Shown: positions 9,610 through 18,384, counted from the first letter of the stretch. The stretch: 43,624 bases of DNA from Pirellulaceae bacterium (GCA_028280445.1 JANQLU010000007.1:1-43624); one strand, 5' to 3'. Notes: a model not told the origin generated them from the letters alone. Made by a program: numbers and translations.

Positions 9610-10155
9610 TTACTCAATAGAAAATTTTTCAAGCATGCGTTGCAAACGATTGACGGCAGATTGAAGTTGGGATTGGACGGTCGTGTGTGGCTTGCCAACA
9701 ACATCTGCGATTTCGCGAATCGTCAGTTCATCATCGAATCGTAGCGTGAGCAAAACACGTAATTCCGGAGCCAGTTGATTGAGGGCATCCCTCAATGCTT
9801 CAGCAGACTCCAGTTTTTCAAACGCCGATTCGGGTTCGCTGACAAACCCATTGCTTGATGGGTTGGGATGTGCGTTGAGGCAAAACTGTTTCTCACGAAC
9901 TTCGGTACGGCGCTGCCTCAACATTCGCAGTGACTCATTGATGATGCAGCGTCGAATCCAGTACTCCAAACCGTTGTCCGGAACCAATCCTGGTTTTCGC
10001 AAAATGTTCAGTAACACGTTTTGCCTTGCTTCCTGAGCGTCAGCTGAATTACCGAGTATCCGCTTCGCCGTCACAAACATCGAATCTTCCCAGCGGCGCA
10101 CCAGCTGAGTAAACCATTCTTCATGACCGCGGTCGTCTGTCTTGCCATTTCGCAT
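9610..10155 (-). CDS. ECF RNA polymerase sigma factor
   Basis: About 181 residues from the ATG at 10155; an in-frame TTG at 10197 is a less likely start. Region 2 is visible (WFTQLVRRWEDSMFVTAKRI, then SADAQEARQNVLLNILRKPG and YWIRRCIINESLRMLRQRR). Region 4 follows (LNQLAPELRVLLTLRFDDEL, TIREIADVVGKPHTTVQSQL with the helix-turn-helix). This is a normal length for an ECF factor. It is followed after 4 bases by a membrane protein, the usual arrangement for a sigma factor with its regulator. The regulon is unknown; ECF operons often control themselves. Confidence 0.9.
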   Translation of the reverse strand: MRNGKTDDRGHEEWFTQLVRRWEDSMFVTAKRILGNSADAQEARQNVLLNILRKPGLVPDNGLEYWIRRCIINESLRMLRQRRTEVREKQFCLNAHPNPSSNGFVSEPESAFEKLESAEALRDALNQLAPELRVLLTLRFDDELTIREIADVVGKPHTTVQSQLQSAVNRLQRMLEKFSIE

Positions 10156-10357
10156 TAAAAAACCAGCTTCAGGATGTGATAATCGTAAGCCGTTCAACCA
10201 TTTAATGCGCCAGACCGCTCGATGTACGAAAAAATTTGGACGCTAGGAGATGTTTTTTGGTGGCCTGGATGGAGTTGAGTTCGCGATGCCGGTCAAGTCT
10301 CGCAGGTGAATCCCGGCCGAATGCCGCTCTCTGCAAACCCTCAAAAATAACAACCTG

Positions 10358-11005
10358 TTAACCGGTATCATCGACAACACTTGGCGCCTGAAGTGCAGCG
10401 GAAAAAAAACGTATCAGGAATGAACGGAGATTGTCGGCATTGTCATGAATTTTGGCCATTCCGTATCCGAGAGCAGGCAAGCTTTTCGTGTCGACCAACG
10501 CGTGGGCCACCGATCCGGCAAGGAAATATACGCGATACGCAAGTTCTTCGCTCGGTAACTGCGGTAATTCCTGACTAAATGCATCGACATATCGCCGGAA
10601 CATCTCTTGATGAAGTTCACGCCCACTGTTTGGCAACTCCCGAGATTCCATTCTCAAACGCATTAAAAGTACCAACCAATGCCTCCCGTTAGGTAGATCG
10701 CGGGAGCATTCCAGGAGGGGGTCGATGAGCGCTTCGATCAGTGCCTCCAGACCGATGGCGTCGTTCTTTGCTCGATTTTCCAACTCTTTCAAGTTCGAAA
10801 GCCGTTTCTCATCGATTGGAATTTGCCGCCGAAGGATGACTTCGTCCAAAAGAACTTGTTTCGATCCGAAGTGGTAATGAATGGCCGCAAGGTTAACGCC
10901 AGCCTTTGAAACAAGGTGACGCATCGTCGTACTGTCAAATCCATTCTCAGCGAACAGACGTTCTGCAGTATCCAGCACTTTTTCTCGTGTGTTTTGCGAC
11001 CCCAA
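10358..11005 (-). CDS. TetR family transcriptional regulator
   Basis: A 215-residue repressor. The N-terminal TetR helix-turn-helix is clear (REKVLDTAERLFAENGFDST, then RHLVSKAGVNLAAIHYHFGS). The C-terminal ligand domain, with long helices to residue about 205, resembles the CerR-like subgroup. The start is TTG at 11005, supported by AAGGA about 8 bases upstream (minus strand, near 11014-11019); no better ATG exists before the helix-turn-helix. It stands alone. A dyad, TCAnACGTACGTnTGA at 11119-11134 in the upstream region, is a candidate operator. The regulated gene may be itself or the divergent serine hydrolase at 11393. Confidence 0.88.
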   Translation of the reverse strand: MGSQNTREKVLDTAERLFAENGFDSTTMRHLVSKAGVNLAAIHYHFGSKQVLLDEVILRRQIPIDEKRLSNLKELENRAKNDAIGLEALIEALIDPLLECSRDLPNGRHWLVLLMRLRMESRELPNSGRELHQEMFRRYVDAFSQELPQLPSEELAYRVYFLAGSVAHALVDTKSLPALGYGMAKIHDNADNLRSFLIRFFSAALQAPSVVDDTG

Positions 11006-11118
11006 GAGAAAATTCCTTGTGTAACTCAGATTACAAACATAGCTTCACTAGCCGTTTTGAGATTTAGTATTCCTCGCCGTTGGAGGCGATTGCGTCAACA
11101 CCGTCGCTCGATTATAAT

Positions 11119-11134
11119 TCAAACGTACGTATGA
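11119..11134. promoter_or_regulatory. candidate TetR operator dyad
   Basis: TCAAACGTACGTATGA is a near-perfect 16-base dyad centred on ACGTACGT, overlapping the end of a TATAAT-like box at 11113-11118. It lies 114 bases upstream of the TetR gene and 260 bases upstream of the serine hydrolase gene. Assignment to the TetR protein is inference from position. Confidence 0.3.
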
Positions 11135-11179
11135 CTGAAAGCGAGAAATCCTCAAATGTCGAGGATTTACGCATCGATT

Positions 11180-11248
11180 GTGAGCGGCAAAGCGCTAGGC
11201 GCTGGTTCATCAGCACTTCGTACCGGCGGCTAGCGCCTTGCCGCTCAC
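11180..11248. repeat. REP-like palindrome, family 1, full-length copy
   Basis: A 69-base element: a 27-base left arm (11180-11206, beginning GTGAGCGGCAAAGCGCTAGG), a 15-base centre, and a 27-base right arm (11222-11248, beginning ACCGGCGGCTAGCGCC and ending CCGCTCAC). The arms are inverted repeats with three mismatches. Copies or parts occur at 21590-21626, 28421-28440 and 43495-43548, and inside the larger elements at 27180, 31573 and 34318. It lies in the 387-base gap between the TetR and serine hydrolase genes; apart from this and the dyad at 11119, I see nothing else there. Confidence 0.8.
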
Positions 11249-11392
11249 AGAAACAGGCTGCTGCCGGGCCATGGACATTAACCGCTCTCGTACTCGATAA
11301 ACGCTGCTAAAACTGTCGATGATGAGCGCGCTTTTCGGTGCGTGCTCGGTTTTTTAGTTTCACGATGATCATCCACTGAGATTGAGAAGAAC

Positions 11393-13225
11393 ATGAACCT
11401 GTTTGAACTCACAATGCAGCTCACGGTTGCCATGTCATTACTGGCCGGCGGCACTCAAGAAAATACAGTGAAATCTAAAAGCGCAAACGTCGATCAATTG
11501 AGCCGTAGGGCCGGTTCCTACCGGCCGTTTTGTCCGATTGGCCGGTGGGAACCGGCCCTACAGTTGGTTGGCGATATCCAAGAAGATGCGGCGAAATCTA
11601 AAAGCGCGCAGGATTGGAAAAACAAGATTGATAAACTCTTTGCAGAATACAACGAGTCCAACTCGCCTGGCTGCGTCGTCGGCATAATCAAGAATGGCCG
11701 GTTCATCTATCGACGTGGTTTCGGCTTGGCCAACCTGGAACATGAAATTCCAATTACGCCCAAGTCGGCATTTTATATTGCATCGACGTCCAAGCAGTTC
11801 ACTGCCATGTCCGCACTTCTGCTTGCCGCGCAGGGAAAAATTTCTTTGGATGAAGACATTCGAACCTATCTCCCTAAATTCCCCCGTTACAAAAAACCTG
11901 TCACCGTTCGGCACCTGCTGACTCATACCAGCGGTGTACGAGATTATCTCATGCTCAAGCAATACGCTGGGATGAGCGTCAACAGCAGCATGAATACTGC
12001 ACAAACATTCCAATTAATCGTTCGCCAAAAGGCGTTGAACTTTAGGCCAGGCGAACGTTCGGCCTATAGCAACTCTGGGTACTGGCTGCTCGCCCGTATT
12101 GTCGAGCGAAAAACTGGCGACAAGATCGGCGCGTTCGCCAAACGACATATTTTTAAACCATTAAACATGAGTTCTACACAATACCTCGATGATCCGGGTC
12201 GAGTCATTAAGAACCGAGTGCAAGGCTATGAGCGAATCGGCGCTGGCCGTATTGCGATAAAAGACACCGGCGCGGTAAGTGTTGGACCCGGTGGCATTGT
12301 TACCACGCTGGACGACCTGCTTCGTTGGGATCAGAACTTTTATAAACCTACGGTAGGTGGAGATCAGATTATCGAGCAACTTACCAGCCCGGCCCGATTG
12401 AATAACGGAAAACTAACGCGTGAGGCGCCGGGACTTGTCGTCGGCCACTATCGAGGCCTGCCGATTGTTGAGCATTCGGGAAGAGGCAGAGGATTTTCAT
12501 CACAAATTCTTCGATTTCCGAAACAGAAGTTTACGGTAATTGTGCTATTCAACCTTCACCGAGGCCCTGCGGATCAGCGATGTTTTGACATTGCAGACAT
12601 CTGCCTGGCAAGTGAGTTTGTCAAATCGAAGAAACGTCAATCAAAGCAACCAAATGATTCCGTTGTCCAACTAACTCAAAAAGAGATGGAACCATTGACA
12701 GGCACCTACGTCGCTGGCCATGACGTGATGGAAGTAAAAATTGACAAAGGCATCTTGGTTGCCAGCATAAACGGTGCATCTGGCCGCGCGCTGCAACCTC
12801 GCGGTGCAAACAGGTTCGACGTCAAGGGCCGTGGTTGGCAACTAATTTTCCGTAATGATGGAAGCTCGTCGCTGACGCTCAAAACGGGTAGCGATTCGGA
12901 CGGGATTAAGTTTACGAGACCACCGAAGTTAACTGACCAAGAATCGAAGCAGTATGTTGGCATTTATTACAGTGATGAGTTGGATGTGAAGTATCACGTC
13001 TCAGCTGAGAACGGCCGGCTTCGAATCCGACTGAATGACAATACGAAGCGCGAAGTTTTTCCACGGCCATTGATAACCATGGGCGGCGATTTATTTTCCG
13101 ACGGGAAGATGACAAGCATTCGTTTCCAACGAACAAAAAATTCGGTCGTTACAGCATTTCGGCTTGACGACCCGAGAATCACGAACATCCGCTTTATAAA
13201 ACTCAAATCCTCCAATGATCGTTAG
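11393..13225 (+). CDS. class C beta-lactamase-like serine hydrolase with inserted REP peptide
   Basis: A 610-residue exported hydrolase. The signal segment is residues 1 to about 20. The catalytic domain (about 75-400) shows S131-T-S-K134, Y225-S-N227 and H361-S-G363, as in the esterase/D-aminopeptidase-like branch of the superfamily. A C-terminal beta-rich region (about 420-605) contains two repeats of a lipocalin-like or DUF3471-like type. Residues about 36-58 (SRRAGSYRPFCPIGRWEPAL and neighbours) are encoded by a GC-rich palindrome inserted in frame and flanked by a duplicated stretch (TQENTVKSKSA at 21-31, IQEDAAKSKSA at 62-72). It faces the small secreted protein gene at 13260 convergently. 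Confidence 0.9.
   Translation: MNLFELTMQLTVAMSLLAGGTQENTVKSKSANVDQLSRRAGSYRPFCPIGRWEPALQLVGDIQEDAAKSKSAQDWKNKIDKLFAEYNESNSPGCVVGIIKNGRFIYRRGFGLANLEHEIPITPKSAFYIASTSKQFTAMSALLLAAQGKISLDEDIRTYLPKFPRYKKPVTVRHLLTHTSGVRDYLMLKQYAGMSVNSSMNTAQTFQLIVRQKALNFRPGERSAYSNSGYWLLARIVERKTGDKIGAFAKRHIFKPLNMSSTQYLDDPGRVIKNRVQGYERIGAGRIAIKDTGAVSVGPGGIVTTLDDLLRWDQNFYKPTVGGDQIIEQLTSPARLNNGKLTREAPGLVVGHYRGLPIVEHSGRGRGFSSQILRFPKQKFTVIVLFNLHRGPADQRCFDIADICLASEFVKSKKRQSKQPNDSVVQLTQKEMEPLTGTYVAGHDVMEVKIDKGILVASINGASGRALQPRGANRFDVKGRGWQLIFRNDGSSSLTLKTGSDSDGIKFTRPPKLTDQESKQYVGIYYSDELDVKYHVSAENGRLRIRLNDNTKREVFPRPLITMGGDLFSDGKMTSIRFQRTKNSVVTAFRLDDPRITNIRFIKLKSSNDR
11505..11561. repeat. REP-like palindrome, family 2, inside a coding region
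   Basis: The inverted repeat arms are 22 bases each (11505-11526 and 11540-11561), starting GTAGGGCCGGTTCCTACC and ending GGGAACCGGCCCTAC, with one mismatch and a 13-base loop. It is flanked by direct repeats of GAAATCTAAAAGCGC at 11470-11484 and 11593-11607. The element is in frame with the serine hydrolase gene. Confidence 0.8.
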
Positions 13226-13259
13226 TTTTGTTCTGGTCTGAGGAACATGAAACGCGTTC

Positions 13260-13811
13260 CTACTTCCGTTTTTCGCAAGCCAATGGGCCAACGCCCAATC
13301 CCTTTGCAAGAAACTGTGGCTTGTCGGGATCCATATCAACTTTGATGATGATTACTTTCGTCGGATCGAGTTTCTTTTTGCCAACCAGGTCGACACTGAT
13401 GAATTGCACGACCAATCGATTGGGCTTGTTTTCGACGATCTTGTGAGGCGTTTCGTCGAGTTTTCCAAACATTTTTGTGCATTCAACGTACCAGGCAAGA
13501 TGTTTGTCAAAATCCATTTTCTTCAAGAGCTTTGGTGAGAAGCTCTTGTTCATCCAACTCTTAAGAGATTTTTGATCTGCCTGATTGTGTGCTTTCAGCC
13601 AGGATTTCAGCACCTCTCCAGCTTTTGTACGAGGGATCTTCAGTGAAAAGTCTACGAGTTTGTCAAACTCGGTCTTCTCTTGTTTTGATTTTGACTGCTT
13701 CGTCTTTGACTGCTGAGTATTCGCTTCTTGAGACGACTGAGCAAAAACCTGATATGAGGGAATACAAAAACAAGAAACCAGATATGCAAAAACCAAAATC
13801 GAAGGTCGCAT
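13260..13811 (-). CDS. small secreted hypothetical protein
   Basis: About 183 residues from the ATG at 13811; GAGGA lies 9 bases upstream, which favours it over the ATG at 13841. An N-terminal signal (MRPSILVFAYLVSCFCIPSY, cleavage near VFAQ) is followed by a Gln/Ser/Lys-rich linker of about 20 residues and a compact domain. That domain (LKSWLKAHNQADQKSLKSWM and after) recalls small alpha-beta domains found beside or fused to serine hydrolases in this phylum, such as DUF3887-like modules, but I cannot name it securely. It is convergent with the serine hydrolase gene 34 bases away. Probably periplasmic; function unknown. Confidence 0.65.
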   Translation of the reverse strand: MRPSILVFAYLVSCFCIPSYQVFAQSSQEANTQQSKTKQSKSKQEKTEFDKLVDFSLKIPRTKAGEVLKSWLKAHNQADQKSLKSWMNKSFSPKLLKKMDFDKHLAWYVECTKMFGKLDETPHKIVENKPNRLVVQFISVDLVGKKKLDPTKVIIIKVDMDPDKPQFLAKGLGVGPLACEKRK

Positions 13812-14059
13812 CAGTTTTTTCCTCGATAAACAATTAAACACACAATGAACTCACAAAAGCAATGGTAAGACAAAATGTCTCACCTGTCAATGATTTTCTT
13901 GATGTGGGTTGCTATCGATGGATTCTGGCGTGAATATCAAAAAGAATTGGTATGCAAAAACACATTGCTGATTAACCGGCGTCGGTCCAGGTGGCCGATG
14001 CATTCTTCTGAATTGCGAAGCTGCGTCGAATTCATCGTCCGATTGGATTTCTTCCCCAC

Positions 14060-14911
14060 TCAGCGTTTCCGCCGAAAGTAAGCGAAACAAAGAAGTAGTG
14101 ATATTGCGACTGTACCAGACGGCTCAGGGATTCCGACAAACGCCAGTCCCTGTGGGGAAAAATTTCCGCCTCCAATGACCGAATTGATGTTGAAGACTTC
14201 ACCCGTCTCCTTATCGATGTTAAACAAAATCGGACCCTGCGGACCAAAAGAACCAGCTCCATATAATGCGCCGCTTCGGTCAAAGGCCAATGCCCAGCCA
14301 AGGCCAATATTGGTCGATAGATCAACTGTGTCGACCAGTTCACCGGAGTCGACATCAACCGTGTAAAGTTTGTTCTGTGAAAGTGAAAGACCGTATAAAA
14401 TGCCATCCTGAGAAAAATCTGCGCCTGAAATACGGTCAGGAATGATATCCATCCCACCAATTCGAGTGACGACGGCTTCACCGTTTATTATTTCTATACG
14501 GTTTAGATTTCCAAGTGTGCCATCGGAGGTACTAAATCCAAATAGTTCATCAGAGGAGTTAGCTGCCAAAGAACCAAATATCGGAAAAAAGTCCGAGCTT
14601 GAAAAACGACCGATAAGAGTTCCTGCACCGGTCGATTGATCGACAGAGACTAACCCACGGCCCGATCCCGTATTGCTCCAAGTTACGATTTCCTGTGAAC
14701 TCTGAATCAACGCCATCGAGGTTGGCGTCGGAAACCTGTTCGGATCGGAGCTCAGAGGCCCAATAAACGTTCGGTTACCATTAGTGATGTCAATTGTGCT
14801 TAGCCCTGCGCTGTCCGAGTTGATACCAAATAGAGTGGGCTCCTGCCCACGTAGACTTCCAACGCTCACAATGGAAAACAGAACCGTTAGTAACATTGCG
14901 TGAAACTTCAT
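14060..14911 (-). CDS. PEP-CTERM protein with propeller-like repeats
   Basis: A 283-residue exported protein. It has a signal peptide (residues 1-22, ending LRGQ), then repeated blades of the type LFGINSDSAGLSTIDITNGN and LYTVDVDSGELVDTVDLSTN, as in DUF4394/DUF6923-like propellers. The C-terminal sorting signal is complete: IPEPSG, a hydrophobic helix and a FRRKR tail. Such signals are processed by an exosortase (none is in this window), leaving the protein outside the cell. CGGAG precedes the ATG. It stands alone, with about 340 bases of featureless upstream DNA before the transposase remnant. Confidence 0.88.
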   Translation of the reverse strand: MKFHAMLLTVLFSIVSVGSLRGQEPTLFGINSDSAGLSTIDITNGNRTFIGPLSSDPNRFPTPTSMALIQSSQEIVTWSNTGSGRGLVSVDQSTGAGTLIGRFSSSDFFPIFGSLAANSSDELFGFSTSDGTLGNLNRIEIINGEAVVTRIGGMDIIPDRISGADFSQDGILYGLSLSQNKLYTVDVDSGELVDTVDLSTNIGLGWALAFDRSGALYGAGSFGPQGPILFNIDKETGEVFNINSVIGGGNFSPQGLAFVGIPEPSGTVAISLLLCFAYFRRKR

Positions 14912-15247
14912 TTACAGTACTCCGATAAATGAACCGTAGAACTGATCGGACTCAACAAAATTATTGAGGTCGTCATCACAATAGTCGGTGTAGTCAAAAA
15001 AACGTCACACGTTTTTTAGATAAGAAACCAGAGCTTTCGCAACAAAACCACAGACCGAGCAAAATGTATAGTGCTTTCAATCCTCCCCCGTTGTAGAGCG
15101 CAGGTTTTGAGGAGTGCCTGCAGACAGAATGAAAGTGAATCGTTGCCTGTCAGGTAATAGATAGCCTAGCGGAAAACGGTCGATTTCTACGTGTTAACCG
15201 TAAACGCACCGATCGCTGATCAGTTGATCACGTGATCCAATCTTCAC

Positions 15248-15457
15248 CTGAAGATCGTTGTCACTGGGCAGGACCAAAGGGATATCGAGGCGGAAGCCAG
15301 GCGATGGCGGAACGTCAAACGCAAAACTGACAGGGACGATGCCCTGATACTGGCCCGACTGGCCACCTCCGGTGAGCTCAATCCAATGTGCCTTTCAGAA
15401 ATTGGCAAATCGCTGCTCCTCGGAAAAAGTGGATATTTTTCTCTGAAACCCACTTGA
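15248..15457 (+). pseudogene. IS110-family transposase remnant
   Basis: The plus frame 15248-15457 reads LKIVVTGQDQRDIEAEARRW and then RNVKRKTDRDDALILARLAT, ending in a stop. The KTDRDDA...LA stretch is characteristic of the N-terminal DEDD domain of IS110-family transposases. Only about 50 residues with family resemblance remain (to about 15396). There is a stop just upstream (15233) and no start codon, so it is not functional. It lies directly before the BlaI operators, suggesting that an insertion here later decayed. The rest of the 600-base gap (14912-15247) holds nothing I recognise. Confidence 0.65.
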
Positions 15458-15462
15458 TTGCT

Positions 15463-15497
15463 TACAAGGTGTAGTCAATAATGCCTACAGTGTGTAG
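15463..15497. promoter_or_regulatory. two candidate BlaI-family operators
   Basis: Two dyads, TACAaggTGTA at 15463-15473 and CTACAgtgTGTAG at 15485-15497, lie with centres 23 bases apart, 24-58 bases before the BlaI start. They sit within a 12-base direct repeat, GTGTAGTCAATA, at 15469-15480 and 15492-15503. TACA/TGTA half-sites are the known recognition core of BlaI/MecI repressors. Self-regulation of the blaI-M56 operon is therefore likely. Confidence 0.7.
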
Positions 15498-15520
15498 TCA
15501 ATAGTTTTTGGAGTAGCAAT

Positions 15521-15937
15521 GTGGCCAAGGCTGATTTAACGCCTTTAACGGATGCTCAAAGGGCAATCATGGAAATTGTCTGGGAGCGAGGCGAAGTGAC
15601 AGTTACGGAAGTGAGAAATCTGCTTGCAGAACAACGCAAAGTTGCCCGCAACACTGTCCTGACCATGATTGTCCGGCTGGAAGACAAAGGTTGGCTGAAA
15701 CATCGTGAGGAAGGACGAACGTTCATCTATTCGGCAGCACAACCGCGTACAAAATCACTGGGTGCCAAAGTCTCGCAAATGGTCGATCGTTTCTTTTCTG
15801 GATCGACTGAAGATATGGTCACGGCTCTGTTGGAATATCGGGGACTCACACCGGAAGAGTCACAGAGGATTCGTGAAATGATTGAAAAGTCGGAAGCAAA
15901 ACAGAAAAAACGCCGAAACTCTCGAGGAAAAAAATGA
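15521..15937 (+). CDS. blaI: BlaI/MecI/CopY family transcriptional repressor
   Basis: A 138-residue winged-helix repressor of normal length for the family. It opens LTPLTDAQRAIMEIVWERGE, followed by VTEVRNLLAEQRKVARNTVL (recognition helix) and the wing KGWLKHREEGRTFIYSAAQP. The C-terminal dimerisation helices contain the ADMVTALLEYRGLTPEE-like segment seen in the family. The start is GTG at 15521. Its stop overlaps the start of the next gene by ATGA, so the pair is one operon. By analogy with BlaI/BlaR1, the M56 peptidase would cleave or release this repressor on a signal. No beta-lactamase directly follows, so the inducer is unknown. Confidence 0.92.
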   Translation: MAKADLTPLTDAQRAIMEIVWERGEVTVTEVRNLLAEQRKVARNTVLTMIVRLEDKGWLKHREEGRTFIYSAAQPRTKSLGAKVSQMVDRFFSGSTEDMVTALLEYRGLTPEESQRIREMIEKSEAKQKKRRNSRGKK

Positions 15938-18384
15938 TGAACCAACTGAATCTTGCGAGCCTCAATGGCCAACTACTTGTGTTCGTAATGAACGTAGTCA
16001 TGCAGGTAACGGTTTTGTCGATTGTTTCGCTGTCGATCCTGTTCCTGGTTCGGAAACGTCCCGTGATCCGTTACTGGATTTCACTTTTTTCAATGCTGCT
16101 GATTCTGCTGTGTCCTGTCGTAATCGCATCCCTGCAGTTGTCTGGTGAGGGGTTGATTACCGTCTGGCTCAACTCCAGCAAAGCCACAGCCAGCGTAACA
16201 AGCTTGAATCATCGGGAGTCAAACGCGGTTAACTCAAGTCACGAAAACGGGACTGGCGTTGCCAGTTACGAGCGCAGTGGTGAATTCAACACGCACAAAC
16301 GAAAACCGAATTCGACGGGAGAAAATCCGGCTCACGCCTTTCGCAATTCCCAATCCCGGGTTGAAAACCAATTGGAGGAAACGCAAGGCGCTGTTGCGTC
16401 AGGGCCACGAGTCTCATCGTCAGGTTTATCGTTCGTTCGAATTCTGTACTTCGCCGTCCTACCTTTGACAGCGATCTGGTTGACCATTGCAATGCTCTTC
16501 CTGCTGCGATTGGTATTCGGTTGGTCCAGATTGGCAAGAGTCTTGAAGGAGGCAGATTCGGTGACAAATCGTGCTGTCATCTTGAGCTTCGAACAGGCTT
16601 GCGCCCAAGTCGGTTTTGGGAAGAACGGAAAGCTGGCCAGTCGTCGATGTCCCGAATTGGTCATGTCCGACAGGATTTCGAGTCCGCTTGCCGCAGGCGT
16701 TTTCCGGGCGTACGTGGTCCTGCCGACTCAATTTGTTGACCAACTTGATTCCAGGCAATTGCGTCATGTTCTGATCCATGAGGCAGCACACGTTGCTCGA
16801 CGAGATCAGGTAGTGGTTCTCGCGCAGAACCTGATGGCAGCTGTTTTTTGGTTCCACCCTTTGGTCAGAATCCTGAATCGGCAACTTGCTCGAGCGAGTG
16901 AAGAGATCTGTGACAACTACGTGCTGAAAGTCACGGAGGCTTCGGCTTATTGCCGCACCGTTTTGAGCATGGCGGAAACGATGTGCGATCAGCCAATACC
17001 GGGTGCGGTTGGATTGCTGCTATCGCGCTGGAAGCTGGAACATCGGGTATCCGGGCTGCTGGATGAGCAGCGGCAACGTTCGACGCAAATGACATTGAAG
17101 GGATTACTTCTCCTGACAGCGTTGACCCTGTTTCTAGCGACATCGATTTCACTGGGGACGATGACACTCGCTGCTGACGATTCTGTCAGTTCCGACGCAG
17201 CGATTTTCGAAGATGTCCCGACGGATGAAGGATCTGAAAGATCGTTTGATCAAGAAAAAAAGAAACCTGCGTCTGACAGGTCGGAGGTTACTGAAAAATA
17301 CAAATTTGACTTTCAGATCTACAACAACAATCCTGAAAAGGGATTCTCGTTGGTGATGAAGTTGATCGCCCGAGCGAAAAGGGACAAGGCACCACCAGAG
17401 GTACTTGCAAAACTCTACTATTCGGCGGCCAGGCTACAGAGGTCGATTGCGTTTCGATCAACTGGTGAAAAAGACTTTGAACCAGCACTGGCGATATTGA
17501 ATTCAGTAGTCAAAAATCCGAAACGGTATTTGGCCAACTTTGAATCAGCTTGCTGGTATTCCAACTGTATCTCGCTGTTAGTCGCTATTCACGGTAAGGG
17601 CGGTACTTCTGACGATGAAATCGCTGGCATCCTGAAAAAGGCTGTTGGCACAGTTGAATCAGAGATGCGTTTATCGCAGCGGGAAAAACTGTTTGTTTTG
17701 ACAGGGATTCGCATGACCGGAAGCGATGCTTCTTTGCGGGCGAAAGACTGGAAACGTGCGATCGAATGGGTGAGTCCGGTCCTGAAACAGGCGGACGTTT
17801 TTTTGCAGGACGAGGAAGGCGCTGCCAGAATTGCAATGTCAACGCGACAGCAATCGATGTTTCTGGCATATAACGGCGATTACAAGAAAAGCTCAGAACT
17901 GATCGATTCGATGTGTGAACGTCTGAAGACGGCCAAGCAATTGTCGGCTGAGACAAAATTGTCGTTGCAGTGCATGTTGCGTGGCAAGCACTTGATCAAT
18001 TTTGAAAAAAATCGAAGTCATCCGCTTGCGGACGAAGGATGGAAGAAATACGAGTCGCTTCGAAAACAGATACGGGCCAGGGCGGGCAAGCTGAAACCGG
18101 AAGTGTTGCGTTCGCTGGCCAACATGGACCGTCTGGCAGTCGCCTGCATGAAACCGGAAAAAATCGATCGTGCCATAAAGATTCTTGATGACACGATCGA
18201 GATGTATCGAAATCAATCAAAACTTCGGGATCCGTCATTTCGCGCACTTTGGTTTTTGCAAGACATGAGCAGAATGTTGAGCGACCTTCTCAGAATCAAA
18301 GGAGACGGCCGAGCTGCTCGGATCAAGGCAACCGTCGACGAATTTGTGACGAAATGCAAGAAAGAGGCAAAGAGGAAAAAGTGA
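15934..18384 (+). CDS. BlaR1-like M56 family metallopeptidase with C-terminal helical repeats
   Basis: An 816-residue membrane protein. Membrane segments occur at about 15-37, 46-68, 172-195 and 388-408. The cytoplasmic zinc protease between the last two has H282-E-A-A-H286 and the later glutamate in RASEEICDNY (about 321-330), the usual M56 ligands. Instead of the penicillin-binding sensor of BlaR1, the outer C-terminal part (about 440-816) looks like a TPR-type helical array (KLYYSAARLQRSIAFRSTGE, AILNSVVKNPKRYLANFESA). It starts within the blaI stop codon. Inference: it senses an envelope signal through the helical domain and inactivates BlaI. Confidence 0.88.
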   Translation: MMNQLNLASLNGQLLVFVMNVVMQVTVLSIVSLSILFLVRKRPVIRYWISLFSMLLILLCPVVIASLQLSGEGLITVWLNSSKATASVTSLNHRESNAVNSSHENGTGVASYERSGEFNTHKRKPNSTGENPAHAFRNSQSRVENQLEETQGAVASGPRVSSSGLSFVRILYFAVLPLTAIWLTIAMLFLLRLVFGWSRLARVLKEADSVTNRAVILSFEQACAQVGFGKNGKLASRRCPELVMSDRISSPLAAGVFRAYVVLPTQFVDQLDSRQLRHVLIHEAAHVARRDQVVVLAQNLMAAVFWFHPLVRILNRQLARASEEICDNYVLKVTEASAYCRTVLSMAETMCDQPIPGAVGLLLSRWKLEHRVSGLLDEQRQRSTQMTLKGLLLLTALTLFLATSISLGTMTLAADDSVSSDAAIFEDVPTDEGSERSFDQEKKKPASDRSEVTEKYKFDFQIYNNNPEKGFSLVMKLIARAKRDKAPPEVLAKLYYSAARLQRSIAFRSTGEKDFEPALAILNSVVKNPKRYLANFESACWYSNCISLLVAIHGKGGTSDDEIAGILKKAVGTVESEMRLSQREKLFVLTGIRMTGSDASLRAKDWKRAIEWVSPVLKQADVFLQDEEGAARIAMSTRQQSMFLAYNGDYKKSSELIDSMCERLKTAKQLSAETKLSLQCMLRGKHLINFEKNRSHPLADEGWKKYESLRKQIRARAGKLKPEVLRSLANMDRLAVACMKPEKIDRAIKILDDTIEMYRNQSKLRDPSFRALWFLQDMSRMLSDLLRIKGDGRAARIKATVDEFVTKCKKEAKRKK

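Noticed and set aside
14996..15017. AAAAAAACG/CGTTTTTT hairpin as a terminator
   Set aside because: The GC part of the stem is only two pairs, and it is upstream of the PEP-CTERM gene rather than after a gene.
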